Origin: TMP-86 sp046347195
Lineage (GTDB): Bacteria; Pseudomonadota; Gammaproteobacteria; Steroidobacterales; Steroidobacteraceae
Reading direction: 5' to 3'
Assembly (NCBI GenBank): GCA_046347195.1
Contig: JAXMGQ010000020.1
Location: forward strand, 16,531 to 80,530
DNA length: 64,000 nucleotides
The notes under the pieces are model-generated. The model saw nothing but the letters and a program-made list of their open reading frames with translations, was not told where the DNA came from and searched no databases. Position 1 is the first letter of the stretch. Each line of letters starts with the position of its first letter. A program made the translations under genes and the position numbers. Positions 24,890 through 34,664 of the stretch are shown one piece after another.

Positions 24890-25879
24890 ATGCAATCGCC
24901 GAAAATCACCAATGGCCCCATCGTGCTGCTCACCAGCGTGGGACTCATCGCGATGCTGGCCGCCTACTTCCTGCCGATCTGGTGGGTGGCGCTGACCGCG
25001 CCCAACTACCCGAAGGACGCCTTCCCTCAGGGCATCCGCATCCACTTCCACTTCGACGGGGTCTACAACGGCTGCAGTGTCGCCGGCAGCGGCAGCAAGC
25101 GCCAGAACGAGGTGATCCAGCAGGACCTCGACGAGAAGGTGGAGCGCTACAACCCGATCATCGATGCCGCCAAGGACGTCAACAAGGGCGCGGAAGGCCT
25201 CGATTGCGTCCATGAAATGAATACCATCAACCACTACGTCGGCATGTTCCCCATCTCCACCGGCGCGCCGGTGGAGAAGCCGCTGGCGAAATTCTTCTTC
25301 GGCTTCTTCGCCGTCATGTTGCTGGGCTTCATGGTGCCCGAGTCCGCGCGCAAGCTGCGGCTGGGTGTGCTGGTGGCAGGCTTTGCGGGGGTTGCCGGCT
25401 GGATGCTCGTCGACCAGTACGTCCTCGGCCACCTCGATGCCCACGTGTCGAGCTACGTGCGCGATGCGACGGCCTACTTCAACGAGCCGGCGAAGATCCA
25501 GCACTGGGGCGAGGTGGTGCGAACCGTGAGCCACGGCGCCATCGCCGGCCTCATCCTCGCCATGGTGGTCGTCGTCATCGGCACGGCGCGCTCGCGGCGA
25601 TTCTCGCTGCTGCTGGCCGGGGTGCCGGCGCTGCTGCCCTTCTTCTTCGTCGTGACCTACTCCGCGTGGCTCTGGTTCTTCGGCCACAACCTGCATCCCT
25701 GGGGCGCCTTCACCGTGAAGCCGTTCATGCCCACGGTGTTCGGCGAAGGCAAGGTCGCGCAGTTCTCGACGTATTCGTACCCCTACTGGGGGTTCGGTCT
25801 CCTGTTGGTGGTTTTCGCCAGCCTCATGCTCGCGCTGCTCCTGCGGCGCAAGCAGCTACGTGAGCTGGCGGCGGGGTGA
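24890..25879 (+). CDS. nosB: NosB-like integral membrane protein
   Basis: The 329-residue protein has about six membrane helices. A large extracytoplasmic loop between helices 1 and 2 (residues 35-130) contains two Cys (NGCSVAG and LDCVHEM). Identification rests on its place between the cytochrome genes and nosD, where clade II clusters carry nosB, and on the conserved ITNGPIVLL start and LPIWWVALTAP motif. NosB is linked to clade II N2O respiration but its exact role is not established. The ATG at 24890 was chosen because it precedes the first helix. Confidence 0.78.
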   Translation: MQSPKITNGPIVLLTSVGLIAMLAAYFLPIWWVALTAPNYPKDAFPQGIRIHFHFDGVYNGCSVAGSGSKRQNEVIQQDLDEKVERYNPIIDAAKDVNKGAEGLDCVHEMNTINHYVGMFPISTGAPVEKPLAKFFFGFFAVMLLGFMVPESARKLRLGVLVAGFAGVAGWMLVDQYVLGHLDAHVSSYVRDATAYFNEPAKIQHWGEVVRTVSHGAIAGLILAMVVVVIGTARSRRFSLLLAGVPALLPFFFVVTYSAWLWFFGHNLHPWGAFTVKPFMPTVFGEGKVAQFSTYSYPYWGFGLLLVVFASLMLALLLRRKQLRELAAG

Positions 25880-25886
25880 GTGCCGC

Positions 25887-27272
25887 ATGGACGGGCACTC
25901 ATTACGCTCCTGCTGGCACTTGGGACTGGTGCTCGCCGGGGTGCTGCTGAGCGCAGCGTTGCCCGCGCAGATCATCGTCGGCGAGGACACGGAGCGACCC
26001 GACCCGGCGCAGCAGCTCGGCAGCACACATGGCGCAGTGCGGGCCGATGTCGACCGGCCGAAGCCCGTGTACACCCTGGAGGAACGCGCGGCGCGTGTTC
26101 GCCGGCTGCCGGCCTTCCAGCCGCTGGTCGATGCCGCCCCGGCGGGATCCGTGCTCACCCCGCCCCCGGGGACCTACCGGGGTCCGGTGCTCGTGACCAA
26201 GCCGCTCACCATCGACGGCCACGGTGCCGTCACCATCGATGCCGGCGACAAGGGCAGCGTCTTCGAGCTGCGTGCCGATGGCGCCACCTTGCGGGGGCTG
26301 CACCTCACCGGCTCCGGTGAGTCCTACGACACCGATGATTCCTGCCTCGACGTGCGCGGCGACCGCGACGTCATCGAGAACCTCATCGTCGACGGCTGCC
26401 TGTTCGGCATCGACCTGAAGCAGTCGAATCATGCGGTGGTCCGCAACAACCGCATCCGCTCCAAGGACCTCGAGGTGGCGATGCGGGGTGATGCGATCCG
26501 CCTCTGGTACAGCAACGACAACCTCGTTCAGGGCAACCACATCAGCGATTCGCGCGACATGGTGGCCTGGTACTCCAGCCGCAACGTGTTCCGTGGCAAC
26601 GAGACACACCACAGCCGCTACTCGCTGCACTTCATGTTCTCGAACGACAACGTGGTGGAGGACAACCGCTTCTTCGACAACATCGTCGGCGTGTACATGA
26701 TGTACACCGAGCGGGTGACGGTGCGGCGCAACCTGATCTCGCACGCCACCGGCGCCGCCGGCATGGCGCTGGGGTTCAAGGAATCCAGCGACTCGGACAT
26801 CGAGGACAACCAGATCCTGTACTGCTCGGTGGGCGTGGGGTCGGACCTCTCGCCCTTCCAGCCCGGCACCAGCATCCGCTTCCGCCGCAACCGCCTGGCC
26901 TACAACGGCATCGGCGTGCACTTCACCAGCGAGCTCGGCGGCAACCGCTTCGCCGACAATGTGTTCGAGGGCAATCTCACCGACGTGGTGCAGTCGGGGC
27001 GCGGCAAGGGCGGCGTGAACGACTACCACGGCAACTATTTCGACACCTACGAGGGGTTCGATCGCAACCACGATGGCTTCGGCGACACCCCCCACCAGCA
27101 GTTCGCCTATGCGGATCGCATCTGGATCGAGATCCCCACCGCGCGCTTCTTCATGCTGACGCCGGTGATGGAGCTGCTCGATTTCCTCGAGCGCCTCGCG
27201 CCACTGTCGGCGCCGGAACTGCAGATGCGCGATGACCAGCCGCGCTTCACGCGCGCGGGAGCGCATCCATGA
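25887..27272 (+). CDS. nosD: NosD, periplasmic copper-site maturation factor
   Basis: This 461-residue exported beta-helix protein has a signal peptide up to about residue 28 and then runs of parallel beta-helix repeats, such as NRFFDNIVGVYMMYTERVTV and NLVQGNHISDSRDMVAWYSS. NosD helps assemble the CuZ centre of NosZ together with the NosFY ABC transporter. The ATG at 25887, 7 bases after nosB, begins the signal. An ATGA overlap couples it to nosG. Confidence 0.93.
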   Translation: MDGHSLRSCWHLGLVLAGVLLSAALPAQIIVGEDTERPDPAQQLGSTHGAVRADVDRPKPVYTLEERAARVRRLPAFQPLVDAAPAGSVLTPPPGTYRGPVLVTKPLTIDGHGAVTIDAGDKGSVFELRADGATLRGLHLTGSGESYDTDDSCLDVRGDRDVIENLIVDGCLFGIDLKQSNHAVVRNNRIRSKDLEVAMRGDAIRLWYSNDNLVQGNHISDSRDMVAWYSSRNVFRGNETHHSRYSLHFMFSNDNVVEDNRFFDNIVGVYMMYTERVTVRRNLISHATGAAGMALGFKESSDSDIEDNQILYCSVGVGSDLSPFQPGTSIRFRRNRLAYNGIGVHFTSELGGNRFADNVFEGNLTDVVQSGRGKGGVNDYHGNYFDTYEGFDRNHDGFGDTPHQQFAYADRIWIEIPTARFFMLTPVMELLDFLERLAPLSAPELQMRDDQPRFTRAGAHP

Positions 27273-28132
27273 GCGAGCAGCCGCCAGACAAGCCCGCGGC
27301 GGCGCCGACCACGACGCCGACCACAAGCCCGGAACGCCGCCGCCAGGCGCGGCGCCGCTTCCTGCGCACCGTGCTGCTCGCCGGCGGCGTGCTCGGCGCG
27401 GCGCTGTCGGGCTTCCTGCCGCTGGCCTACGCCAAGAGGCTGCGGCTGCGGCCGCCGGGTGCGCTCGACGAACACGAGTTCCTGGCCTCCTGCATCAAGT
27501 GCGGCCAGTGTGTGCAGGTGTGCCCCGTGCAGGCGATCAAGCTCGCGGACCTGGTCGATGGCGTGGGTGTCGGGGTGCCCTTCATCGAGCCGCGCGCCCA
27601 GGCCTGCGACTTCTCCTGCGACGCGGCGCAATGCGTGCTCGCCTGTCCCACCGGCGCGCTCACCTACAAGAAGGAAGCGTTCCAGTCGGTGCGCAAGGGC
27701 GCCGAACTCGCCGCCAAGCCCATCCTCAAGGCCAAGGAGCACGATGCCGAGAACACGCTCAACCTGCGCGAGCGCATGGGCGTGGCGCGGCTCGTGCGGC
27801 CCGAGAGTTGCCTCGCCGTCAAGGGCAAGCCGTTCAAGGGCAAGGCGCGGGGCGAGGAGTTCAAGGGTCACCTGCGCTACATGTCGGTGGATCGCTGGAA
27901 GCCGATCCCGATCGCCGATCACCCCTATGATCTGGAACGCTGCGATCTGTGCGTGCGCGAGTGTCCCATCGAGGGCGCCATCTCCATGGAGACCATCACC
28001 ACCTCGGACGGCCGGCAGTATCAACAGCCCACCGTGCACGAGCCCTGCATCGGCTGCGGGGTGTGCGAGATGATCTGCCCGGTGGAGACCGCCTGCATCG
28101 AGGTCGAGCAGCGGGAGGTCTGGAAGGCATGA
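27269..28132 (+). CDS. nosG: NosG, polyferredoxin (NapG-like)
   Basis: This 287-residue iron-sulfur protein has an N-terminal RRRFLRTVLLAGGVL Tat-like signal and four 4Fe-4S motifs: CIKCGQCVQVCP, CDFSCDAAQCVLACP, CDLCVRECP and CIGCGVCEMICP. With NosH it is thought to feed electrons from quinol towards the nos cytochromes, replacing NosR in clade II clusters. Start and stop overlap nosD and nosH by ATGA. Confidence 0.92.
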   Translation: MSEQPPDKPAAAPTTTPTTSPERRRQARRRFLRTVLLAGGVLGAALSGFLPLAYAKRLRLRPPGALDEHEFLASCIKCGQCVQVCPVQAIKLADLVDGVGVGVPFIEPRAQACDFSCDAAQCVLACPTGALTYKKEAFQSVRKGAELAAKPILKAKEHDAENTLNLRERMGVARLVRPESCLAVKGKPFKGKARGEEFKGHLRYMSVDRWKPIPIADHPYDLERCDLCVRECPIEGAISMETITTSDGRQYQQPTVHEPCIGCGVCEMICPVETACIEVEQREVWKA

Positions 28133-29220
28133 AGCGTCTCCTCGAGCAGGTGCTCATCATGTTCGGCCGGGAGCCGAAGAAGAGCATGTCCATCTCGCCG
28201 GCCGCGCAAGCCATCCACCTTTCGCAGCGCAAGACCAACAAGGAGCTGGTCCGGCAGGAGCGCGCGAACGCCCGCGCGAACAAGGGCGTCTCCCACAAGT
28301 GGCGCAATCGCCGCTGGGCGGTGCTGATCGCGGTGAACATGCTGTTCGTGGTCTCCTACCACTTCGACGTCCAGATCCTGGAAGGGGCGCTCACCGCCTC
28401 GCGCTTCATCGGCTTCCACCTCATCGACCTGAACTCGGCCCTGCAGGTGATGCTCGCGCACCGGCACATCATCGTGAACCTGCTGATCGGCACGCTCACC
28501 GTCGGCACGCTCTGGCTGCTGCTGGGAGGCCGGACCTTCTGTTCGTGGGTGTGTCCTTATCACCTGCTCTCGGAAGTCGCCGAGATGCTGCACCTGAAAC
28601 TGGCCGCGAATCGCGTGGTATCCGACCAGAAGATCAACCGTCTGCTGCGACTGGGACTGTGGGCCGGTTTCGCGCTGCTCGCGCTGCTGAGCGGCTACAC
28701 GGTGTACGAGGCGATCTCACCCACCGGCATCGTCTCTCGTGCCATGATCTACGGCCCGGGGCTTGCGCTGCTGTGGGTGGTGGCGCTGCTCGGCTTCGAG
28801 GTGTTCTTCGTGCGCCGCGCGTGGTGCCGCTATGCCTGTCCCATCGGCCTCACCTATGGCGTGGTCGGCACCTTCTCGCCGGTGCGGGTGAAGTACACGC
28901 TCACGAGCTGCCTGCATGAAGGCGACTGCCGCAAGGTATGCCTGGTCCCGCACGTGCTGGAGACCGTGGTGAAGGGCCGGGCGACCGACGTCGAAGTGCC
29001 CATCGGCCCTGATTGCACCCGCTGCGGAATGTGCGTGGATGTCTGCCCGACCCACTCGCTGAAGTTCGACATCAAGGGACTCTCCCAGCTGCTGTATTGC
29101 CGCCATGCTGCTCAAGGCCACCACCACGACCGACAACATGATCCAGTGCCGCGACCTGAAGAAGAGCTTCAGGCGCACCGCTGTGCTCAACGGCATCGAC
29201 CTGGAGTTCGACCGGGGTGA
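28129..29220 (+). CDS. nosH: NosH, membrane iron-sulfur protein (NapH-like); 3' end doubtful
   Basis: The NapH-like quinol oxidase partner of NosG has four membrane helices, two CxxxCP motifs (CSWVCP and CRYACP), a further Cys-rich loop and a ferredoxin motif CTRCGMCVDVCP. Recognisable homology ends at about DIKGLSQLL near base 29094. The frame then runs on for about 40 unrelated residues overlapping nosF by 80 or more bases. A one-base change around 29095 would give a normal stop, so the tail is suspect, in line with the frameshifts downstream. Confidence 0.88.
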   Translation: MKRLLEQVLIMFGREPKKSMSISPAAQAIHLSQRKTNKELVRQERANARANKGVSHKWRNRRWAVLIAVNMLFVVSYHFDVQILEGALTASRFIGFHLIDLNSALQVMLAHRHIIVNLLIGTLTVGTLWLLLGGRTFCSWVCPYHLLSEVAEMLHLKLAANRVVSDQKINRLLRLGLWAGFALLALLSGYTVYEAISPTGIVSRAMIYGPGLALLWVVALLGFEVFFVRRAWCRYACPIGLTYGVVGTFSPVRVKYTLTSCLHEGDCRKVCLVPHVLETVVKGRATDVEVPIGPDCTRCGMCVDVCPTHSLKFDIKGLSQLLYCRHAAQGHHHDRQHDPVPRPEEELQAHRCAQRHRPGVRPG

Positions 29221-29980
29221 TCGCATCGCGCTGATCGGTTCCAACGGCGCCGGCAAGACCACGCTGATCCGCTGCCTGCTGGGGCAGTACACCTGCGAGG
29301 GTGAGGTGCGCGTGGCGGGGCTGGATCCCCGGCGGCAGCGCGCCGAGGTGCTGCGCACCGTCGGCTTCGTTCCGCAAGCTCCCGCCGCCGCTGAAGATGC
29401 CCGTGGGACTGCTGATCGACTTCTCCGCCTCGCTGTGCGAGACCGACCCCGCGCAGATCAGTGCCATCGCCGCGCGCCTGGGGCTCGACACGCGTGCCAT
29501 CGCCGACCGCCAGTTCGTCCGCCTGTCCGGCGGCATGAAGCAGAAGATCCTCATCGCCATCGCGCTGGGGCGCCAGGCAACGGTGCTGTTGATGGACGAG
29601 CCGGCCGCGAACCTCGACCCGGGCGCGCGCCGCATGTTCTTCGACCTGCTCGCCGAGCGCCAGCACGACACCACCATGATCATCTCCAGCCACCGGCTCG
29701 ATGAGGTGTCGGCGCTGGTCAATCGCGTGGTCGAACTCGACACCGGCAAGGTGGTGCTGGATGATCGCGTCGCCGAGGATGTCAGCTTGAGCGGCCGCAT
29801 CGCCTGCACCGTGACGGTGAAGCGCGCGGAAGCGGCGCTGGCGCGGTCCTTGAGCGCCTGGCAGTTCCAGGACCTGGGCGGTGGCCTGCGCTGGGAGGGC
29901 GAGATCGCGGGCGTCGACCGGCTGCGCTTCGTCGGCCTGTCATCGCGCTGATCGACCAGCTCTCGATGGGCGAGAAATGA
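29138..29980 (+). pseudogene. nosF: NosF, ATPase of the NosDFY copper-maturation system; two compensating frameshifts
   Basis: The first part, MIQCRDLKKSFRRTAVLNG with Walker A LIGSNGAGKTTLIRC, is in one frame up to VGFVPQ. Near 29376 an extra A in CGCAAGC moves the reading into another frame, which continues LPPPLKMPVGLLIDFS, the signature VRLSGGMKQKILIAIALG and Walker B VLLMDEPAANLD. Near 29940 a lost base would restore the first frame, ending IALIDQLSMGEK and a TGA at 29978 that overlaps the nosL start. Without the indels it would be a normal NosF of about 280 residues. Sequencing error or real inactivation cannot be separated here. Confidence 0.82.
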
Positions 29981-30454
29981 TCAGCCGGCGCAGCCTGCTC
30001 TCCGGCGGCGCCGCGGCGCTGTCCGGCGCCCTGTCCCCCTGGCTGCTGGGCGGCTGCGCGCCGAAAGGCGGCGCCACGGGCCCCGTCGCGATCCAGTGGG
30101 ATCACCGGGCCGTGCACGCAATGTGGCATGGCGCTGTCCAGGCCTGACGCTTCGCCGTGCACAGGTGCAGGCGGACCGGGCAACCAGCATCACGACTTCG
30201 ATGACATCGGCTGCGCCATCACCTGGCTCGCCGCACATCAGTGGCCCACCGAGCCCGCACCGCGCCTGTGGGTGGCGGCGCTCGACAGCCGCGGTGAACC
30301 GCGATGGCTCGATGCCGCCGCCGCCGGGTATCTCGAGGGTCACGCATCACCCATGGGCTATGGCTTCGGTGCCGTGGATCATGCCGAGCCCGGCAGCATC
30401 GGGTTCCCGCAGCTTCGCGAGCGGGTGCTGGCGCGAACGAGGAGGACATCATGA
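29977..30454 (+). pseudogene. nosL: NosL, copper-binding lipoprotein; frameshifted
   Basis: A start at 29977 gives a lipoprotein-like signal with lipobox LGGCAP near residue 26. The frame breaks near 30105, where one extra C in CACCGGG would explain the shift. The second frame then carries the copper motif CTQCGMAL and the NosL body PGNQHHDFDDIGCAITWLA, with YLEGHASPMGYGFGA and a stop at 30452. Bases 30135-30170 also look disturbed. NosL delivers copper to apo-NosZ. ATGA overlaps on both sides show the intended reading frame ends. Confidence 0.8.
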
Positions 30455-31278
30455 AGCAGCTCCTGCTCACCGCCCGGCTCGACCTGGTCGAGTCCCTGCG
30501 CGCGCGCTGGTTCCAGCTCTACACGCTGGTGTTCGGCGGCATCGTCGCCGTGCTGTTCGTCTTCGGCGTCACCGAATCCCGGGTGCTGGGCTTCGTGGGG
30601 CTCTCGCGCCTGCTGGTGACCTACATCCAGCTCACCATGGCCATCCTGCCCATCTTCGTGCTCATCACCACGGTGCGCTCGGTCGCGGGTGACCGCGAGG
30701 CCGGCGTGTTCGAGTACCTGCTCTCGCTGCCCGTGTCGCTGGGCGCGTGGTTCCTGGGGAAGATCGTCGGCCGCTACGTCGCGATCTTCGCGCCGGTGAT
30801 GCTCGCCATGCTCGCCGCCATCATCGTCGCGCGGGTGAAGGGCCTGCCCGTTCCCTGGGGCATGTTCGGCTACTACACCGCGCTGCTCGCGACCATGGCC
30901 GCCTGCTTCCTCGGCATCGGCATGCTCGTCTCGGTCATCGCCCGCAGCACGGATGTCGCACAGGGCGCGGCCTTCCTCATCTGGCTCACGCTCCTGCTGT
31001 TCCTCGACCTGATCCTGCTCGGCGTCATGATCCAGGGGAAGGTGGCGCCGGAAGTGGCGGTGGGCGTGGCGCTCGTCAACCCCCTGCAGGTGTTTCGCAC
31101 CGCGGCGCTGGCCATGTTCGATCCGCAGCTCATCGTCCTCGGCCCTTCCGCCTATGTGATCCTGGACAACTTCGGACTGACCGGATACAAAGTCTTCGCG
31201 CTCGCCTATCCCGCCCTCATCGGCCTGGGCAGCGCGCTGCTCGGATACGGTCTCTTCCGGCGCAGCGACCTGCCCTGA
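30451..31278 (+). CDS. nosY: NosY, permease of the NosDFY ABC system
   Basis: This 275-residue membrane protein has six helices. It has the ABC-2 permease pattern VAGDREAGVFEYLLSLPVSL after helix 2 and the C-terminal NFGLTGYKVFALAYPALIGL. It pairs with NosF to export a sulfur or copper-site precursor for NosZ. A strong GAGGAGG ribosome site precedes the ATG. The frame is intact, unlike both neighbours. Confidence 0.92.
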   Translation: MKQLLLTARLDLVESLRARWFQLYTLVFGGIVAVLFVFGVTESRVLGFVGLSRLLVTYIQLTMAILPIFVLITTVRSVAGDREAGVFEYLLSLPVSLGAWFLGKIVGRYVAIFAPVMLAMLAAIIVARVKGLPVPWGMFGYYTALLATMAACFLGIGMLVSVIARSTDVAQGAAFLIWLTLLLFLDLILLGVMIQGKVAPEVAVGVALVNPLQVFRTAALAMFDPQLIVLGPSAYVILDNFGLTGYKVFALAYPALIGLGSALLGYGLFRRSDLP

Positions 31279-31297
31279 TTCGCCTTTTCGGGGTGGC

Positions 31298-32235
31298 ATG
31301 AACGCGGCGATCGAACCCACCCCGGCGGCGATGTCCAATCCGCTGCGGCGCTACATCGCCGCCACGCGGCCGCCGTTCCTGAGCGTGACGCTCGTGGGCT
31401 GCCTCGTGGGCCTTGCCAGCGCCCATGGGAGCGGTGTGCACGTCGGCGCGCTCACCGCGACGGTCACCATCGTCTTCGCCCTCATGGCGCACGCCGGCGT
31501 GAACGTGCTCAACGACTACTTCGATGATCGCAATGGCACCGATGCCGCCAACACCGAGCGGGTGTTCCCGCCACCGGTGGCAGTCGCTTCATCCAGAACG
31601 GCATCCTGACGCAGCGCGAGACCGGACAGTACGGCTACCTGCTGCTGCTCGCCGTCGTGCCGGCCGGCCTGTGGCTCGCGAGCCAAAGCGCCATCGGCCT
31701 GATCTGGATCGGCGTGGCGGGGCTGCTGGTGGGCTGGAGCTATTCGGCGCCGCCGCTGCAGCTCGTGAGCCGCGGGCTCGGGGAACTGGCCATCACCGCC
31801 GGCTGGCTGCTCGTGGTGGTGGGCGCGGACTTCGTGCAGCGTCGCGACTTCGCCTTCGCGCCGCTCGCCGCGGGCCTGTGCTTCGCGCTGCTGGTGGCCA
31901 ACGTGCTCTACATCAACCAGTTTCCGGACGCGCGTGCCGATGCGCTGGCGGGCAAGCGGACCCTCGTGGTGCGCCTGGGCGCCGATCGCGCGCGCGCGGG
32001 CTACGCCGTGATCACCGCGATCGGCGGCCTGTGGCTCGTGGGCTGCGTCATCAGCGGCCAGCTTCCCCGGCTCGCGCTGGTGTCGCTGGCACCACTGGAG
32101 TTCAGCGCCGCGGCGCTCGCGGTCCTGTGGCGGGGCACGATGCGCCCCTCGGCGCTGGCGCCCGCCATCAAGCTGACCATCCTCGCCGCGGTGGCGCACG
32201 GGCTGCTCCTGTGCCTCGCATTGCTGCCCGGCTGA
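31298..32235 (+). pseudogene. UbiA-family prenyltransferase (MenA-like), one frameshift
   Basis: This polytopic enzyme carries the family's Asp-rich motif, NDYFDDRNGTD, and later a second site, NQFPDARADALAGKRTL. The frame breaks near 31571: VLNDYFDDRNGTDAANTERV is read in one frame, and RFIQNGILTQRETG with all remaining helices in another, consistent with one lost base in TTCCCGCCACC. UbiA proteins attach prenyl chains to aromatic quinone precursors; MenA-like spacing suggests naphthoquinone, but that is uncertain. It sits 20 bases after nosY, perhaps supplying the quinol for the nos electron chain. Confidence 0.75.
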
Positions 32236-32254
32236 CCTCCAGGGAGACCTGTCC

Positions 32255-32683
32255 GTGACCGTAAGTCCTTCGATCGCGTTTGTCGCGCCTTGTTCGCAGC
32301 GGCGGCTGGCAAGCGCCCGCGGGCTAAACCAAGCGCCCGCGGCTGGAGAAACGCCGGCGGCGGCAGAAACGCCTGCGGCGGGCGAGACGCCCGTGACAAG
32401 GCACTCCGCGAAACAGGCGCTGGAATCGATCGAGACGCTCGGCGAGGCCAACGGGCAGGCGCTGGCCTGCGGCGCAGAGCAAGCCGCCGCGCGTGCCCGC
32501 GAGCTCATGCTCCACCATTCGCCGCGCACCTCGACCTACGGTTCGGCCTTCGAACAGGCCACGCAGCGCGGCTACCTGGGCCAGGTGCAGGGTAACAAGC
32601 CCTGTCCTTCTGAAGCGGAACTCAACGTGCGCCTCGAGACGATCGCCCGGAAGCTGCGCGAGACTTTGCCGCAGGGCGAATGA
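32255..32683 (+). CDS. Hypothetical protein with Ala/Thr/Pro repeat and small C-terminal domain
   Basis: I do not recognise this 142-residue protein. It starts at a GTG behind a GGGAG ribosome site. Residues 25-47 are a low-complexity GETPAA repeat. Residues 55-142 form a helical domain, ALESIETLGEANGQALACG to RLETIARKLRETL, with two Cys. It overlaps the SCO gene by 4 bases and lies in the nos transcription unit, so a role in respiration or metal handling is possible. The N-terminal 25 residues look unlike a signal and may be misread because of the local indels. Confidence 0.55.
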   Translation: MTVSPSIAFVAPCSQRRLASARGLNQAPAAGETPAAAETPAAGETPVTRHSAKQALESIETLGEANGQALACGAEQAAARARELMLHHSPRTSTYGSAFEQATQRGYLGQVQGNKPCPSEAELNVRLETIARKLRETLPQGE

Positions 32684-33325
32684 GCCGTCCGCGAAAATTG
32701 CTCCTTCGAGCCTGCGCGGCGCTTCTCGCCCTGTGCGCCGGCAAGGATGTGGGCCGCCGTGCCGGCCAGGCCGCTGATTCGGGCGCCCACTGCCGCGGGC
32801 GCTGCCACCCGGACGAATCGCCCGTCAACCCGCGCTACGTGCTGCTCGATGCGCATGGACGCATGGTGGGCAACGAGGACTTCCCGGGGCGCTTCCAGCT
32901 CATCACCTTCGGCACCCTCCTGCCCGGATGCTCTGTCCGACCACGCTGTCGACCATGGCCCGCGCGCTACCAGGCGCTGGGCCCGCTGGCGAACGCCTGC
33001 AACTCGTCTTCATCGGCGTGGATCCGGAGCGTGACGCCGAGTGCTCGCACGCTACGGCGTATTTCGGTTACATCATCGGTCTGACCGGCGCCGCCGGACC
33101 TGGGTGCCGGGCCTGTGCCGATCACTTCGGTGCGGACCCGCCGAGTTCCGCGAGCCCGGCTCCGGGCCAGAAGGACTATGCCATCGATCACCACGGGCAT
33201 GTACTGCTGCTCATGCTCTGCCGAGGACGGACGGCAGCTTCATCCGCAGGTTTGCCGATGCCACGACGGCCGCCAGCCTGGGCGAGCAACTGAGCGCGGT
33301 GATGCGCGAGGAGCCGAGGCGCTGA
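32680..33325 (+). pseudogene. SCO1/SenC-family copper chaperone, multiply frameshifted
   Basis: The fragments read in three frames: VNPRYVLLDAHGRMVGNEDF, then PTTLSTMARAL with GERLQLVFIGVDPERD, then FGYIIGLTG, DYAIDHHGHVLLL, and finally RFADATTAASLGEQLSAVM ending at 33325. At least four shifts are needed. The CxxxC copper-binding site (expected CPDVCP) is broken at about 32925-32938, where the DNA still resembles TGCCCGGATGTCTGTCCG with an inserted base. SCO proteins deliver copper to CuA sites, which fits NosZ. As written it cannot make a working protein. Confidence 0.72.
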
Positions 33326-33340
33326 GGGCCGCTGCGATCC

Positions 33341-34652
33341 TCACCGGTGGCCATGTTCCGAAGCCTCCGGCCGCTGCACCGGCGGGGCCGGACTGAATGC
33401 GCGGCGGTGCACCCAGATGGCACGACCGACGTTGAACGCGAGCCAGGCGCTGGAGGCCGCGAACAGGACGCCGGCGGGACGCGCGAGTGCCGGCACGAAC
33501 GGTGCAGCCAGCAGGGCCGGCATCGCGACGCCGAACAGCATGAACTGACCGCGGGCGCTGGACTGCGGGATGATGCTCGCGGTTCCCGGCGTGCGGCGGG
33601 GCCCGTGCAGGCGCGAGAGTCGCAGCCAGAGCATGAACGGCACGATCTTGTAGAGCATGCCGCTGATGGCGGCGACGAACACGCCCACCAGGGTGAGCAC
33701 CCCCAGCGCCACCTGTGTGGCGGGTCCGAGCGATGCCGGCAGCATCGGCAGCGCGATGCTGCCGGCGCCGAGCAGCAGGATCGAGACCATGGCGAGCGCA
33801 GGTAGAGCGCGCTCGCGTCCTTCGCCGGGCGGCGGCTGCGCAACATCAGCCACAGCAGCATGATGGCGAACACGCCTGCGGCCGCCAGCACGAGGCTCAT
33901 GGCCAATGTCCCCGCAAGGGCCGGTCCTGCCGCGATGCAGGCCAGCGTCCAGGCAAGAAGCGCGGCACTGACCGCACCGGCGCAGGCGGCGAGCAGCCAG
34001 CGTGGAAAGCGTGCCGTGAGCTGCAGCATCGGCACCGCGACACCGGCCACGGACATCAGCAGGACCAGCGACCACCCGCCCAGGCCCCAGGAGGCGTGCA
34101 GGTCGGTGAAGGGAAGCAGGGGAAGAGCGGCCTTCCCGCGCAAGCGAGAACGAGCCAGGTGCCGAGGACGGCGGTGACGGCGAGACCCATCAGCGCGAGC
34201 CACAGGGTTCCGCCGGTGCGCAGCCCGCGTGAGCCCCCGAGGCCGGCGAGCAGGATCAGCAGGAAGAGGCCGATGCCTGTCGCCAGCAGCACGGCGGCGG
34301 GCAGCAGCAGGTGGAAGGCGCCGGCACCCAGCGCGCAGGGCAACAGCACGCCGCCGGCGAGCATGGGAACTTGCGACAGCCGCGCCGACCAGGCAGGACG
34401 CCAGATGCGCGCACCGGCGACCACGGGCGTGAATTGCAGCAGCGCGCCGCACATGGTCTGCAGCATGAAGCCCACGGTGAGGAGATGGGTGAGCGCGAGC
34501 GCCCCCGGGCTCCAGCGCGACTCGAGTGCGGTGGAGCCCTGCACCGCCAGCACGATGCCGGCCGCCACGAGAAAACAGGGCCCCGCGGCGAGGAAGGGCA
34601 TGGTCACGCCCGGCGAGGGCGCATGGTCCAGCGAGAAGGTGACCGGCCGCAT
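33341..34652 (-). pseudogene. NnrS-like polytopic membrane protein, two frameshifts
   Basis: The fragments add up to a protein of about 435 residues with around twelve membrane helices, seen next to NO/denitrification regulators in other proteobacteria. It starts MRPVTFSLDHAPSPGVTMPF and has LTHLLTVGFMLQTMCGALLQF. The frame shifts near 34120 (one base lost in a run of four G on the + strand) and again near 33800. The last part, FVAAISGMLYKIVPFMLWLR to the stop at 33341, is in a third frame. Similarity to NnrS or cytochrome-oxidase-like proteins is from overall pattern only. It follows the DUF2249 gene by 12 bases. Confidence 0.65.
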
Positions 34653-34664
34653 CGGACCCGTCCG

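Noticed and set aside
32290..32595. Alternative Arg/Gly-rich frame over the hypothetical gene after the UbiA gene
   Set aside because: Low complexity, no ribosome site; the frame at 32255 has a ribosome site and couples to the SCO gene.
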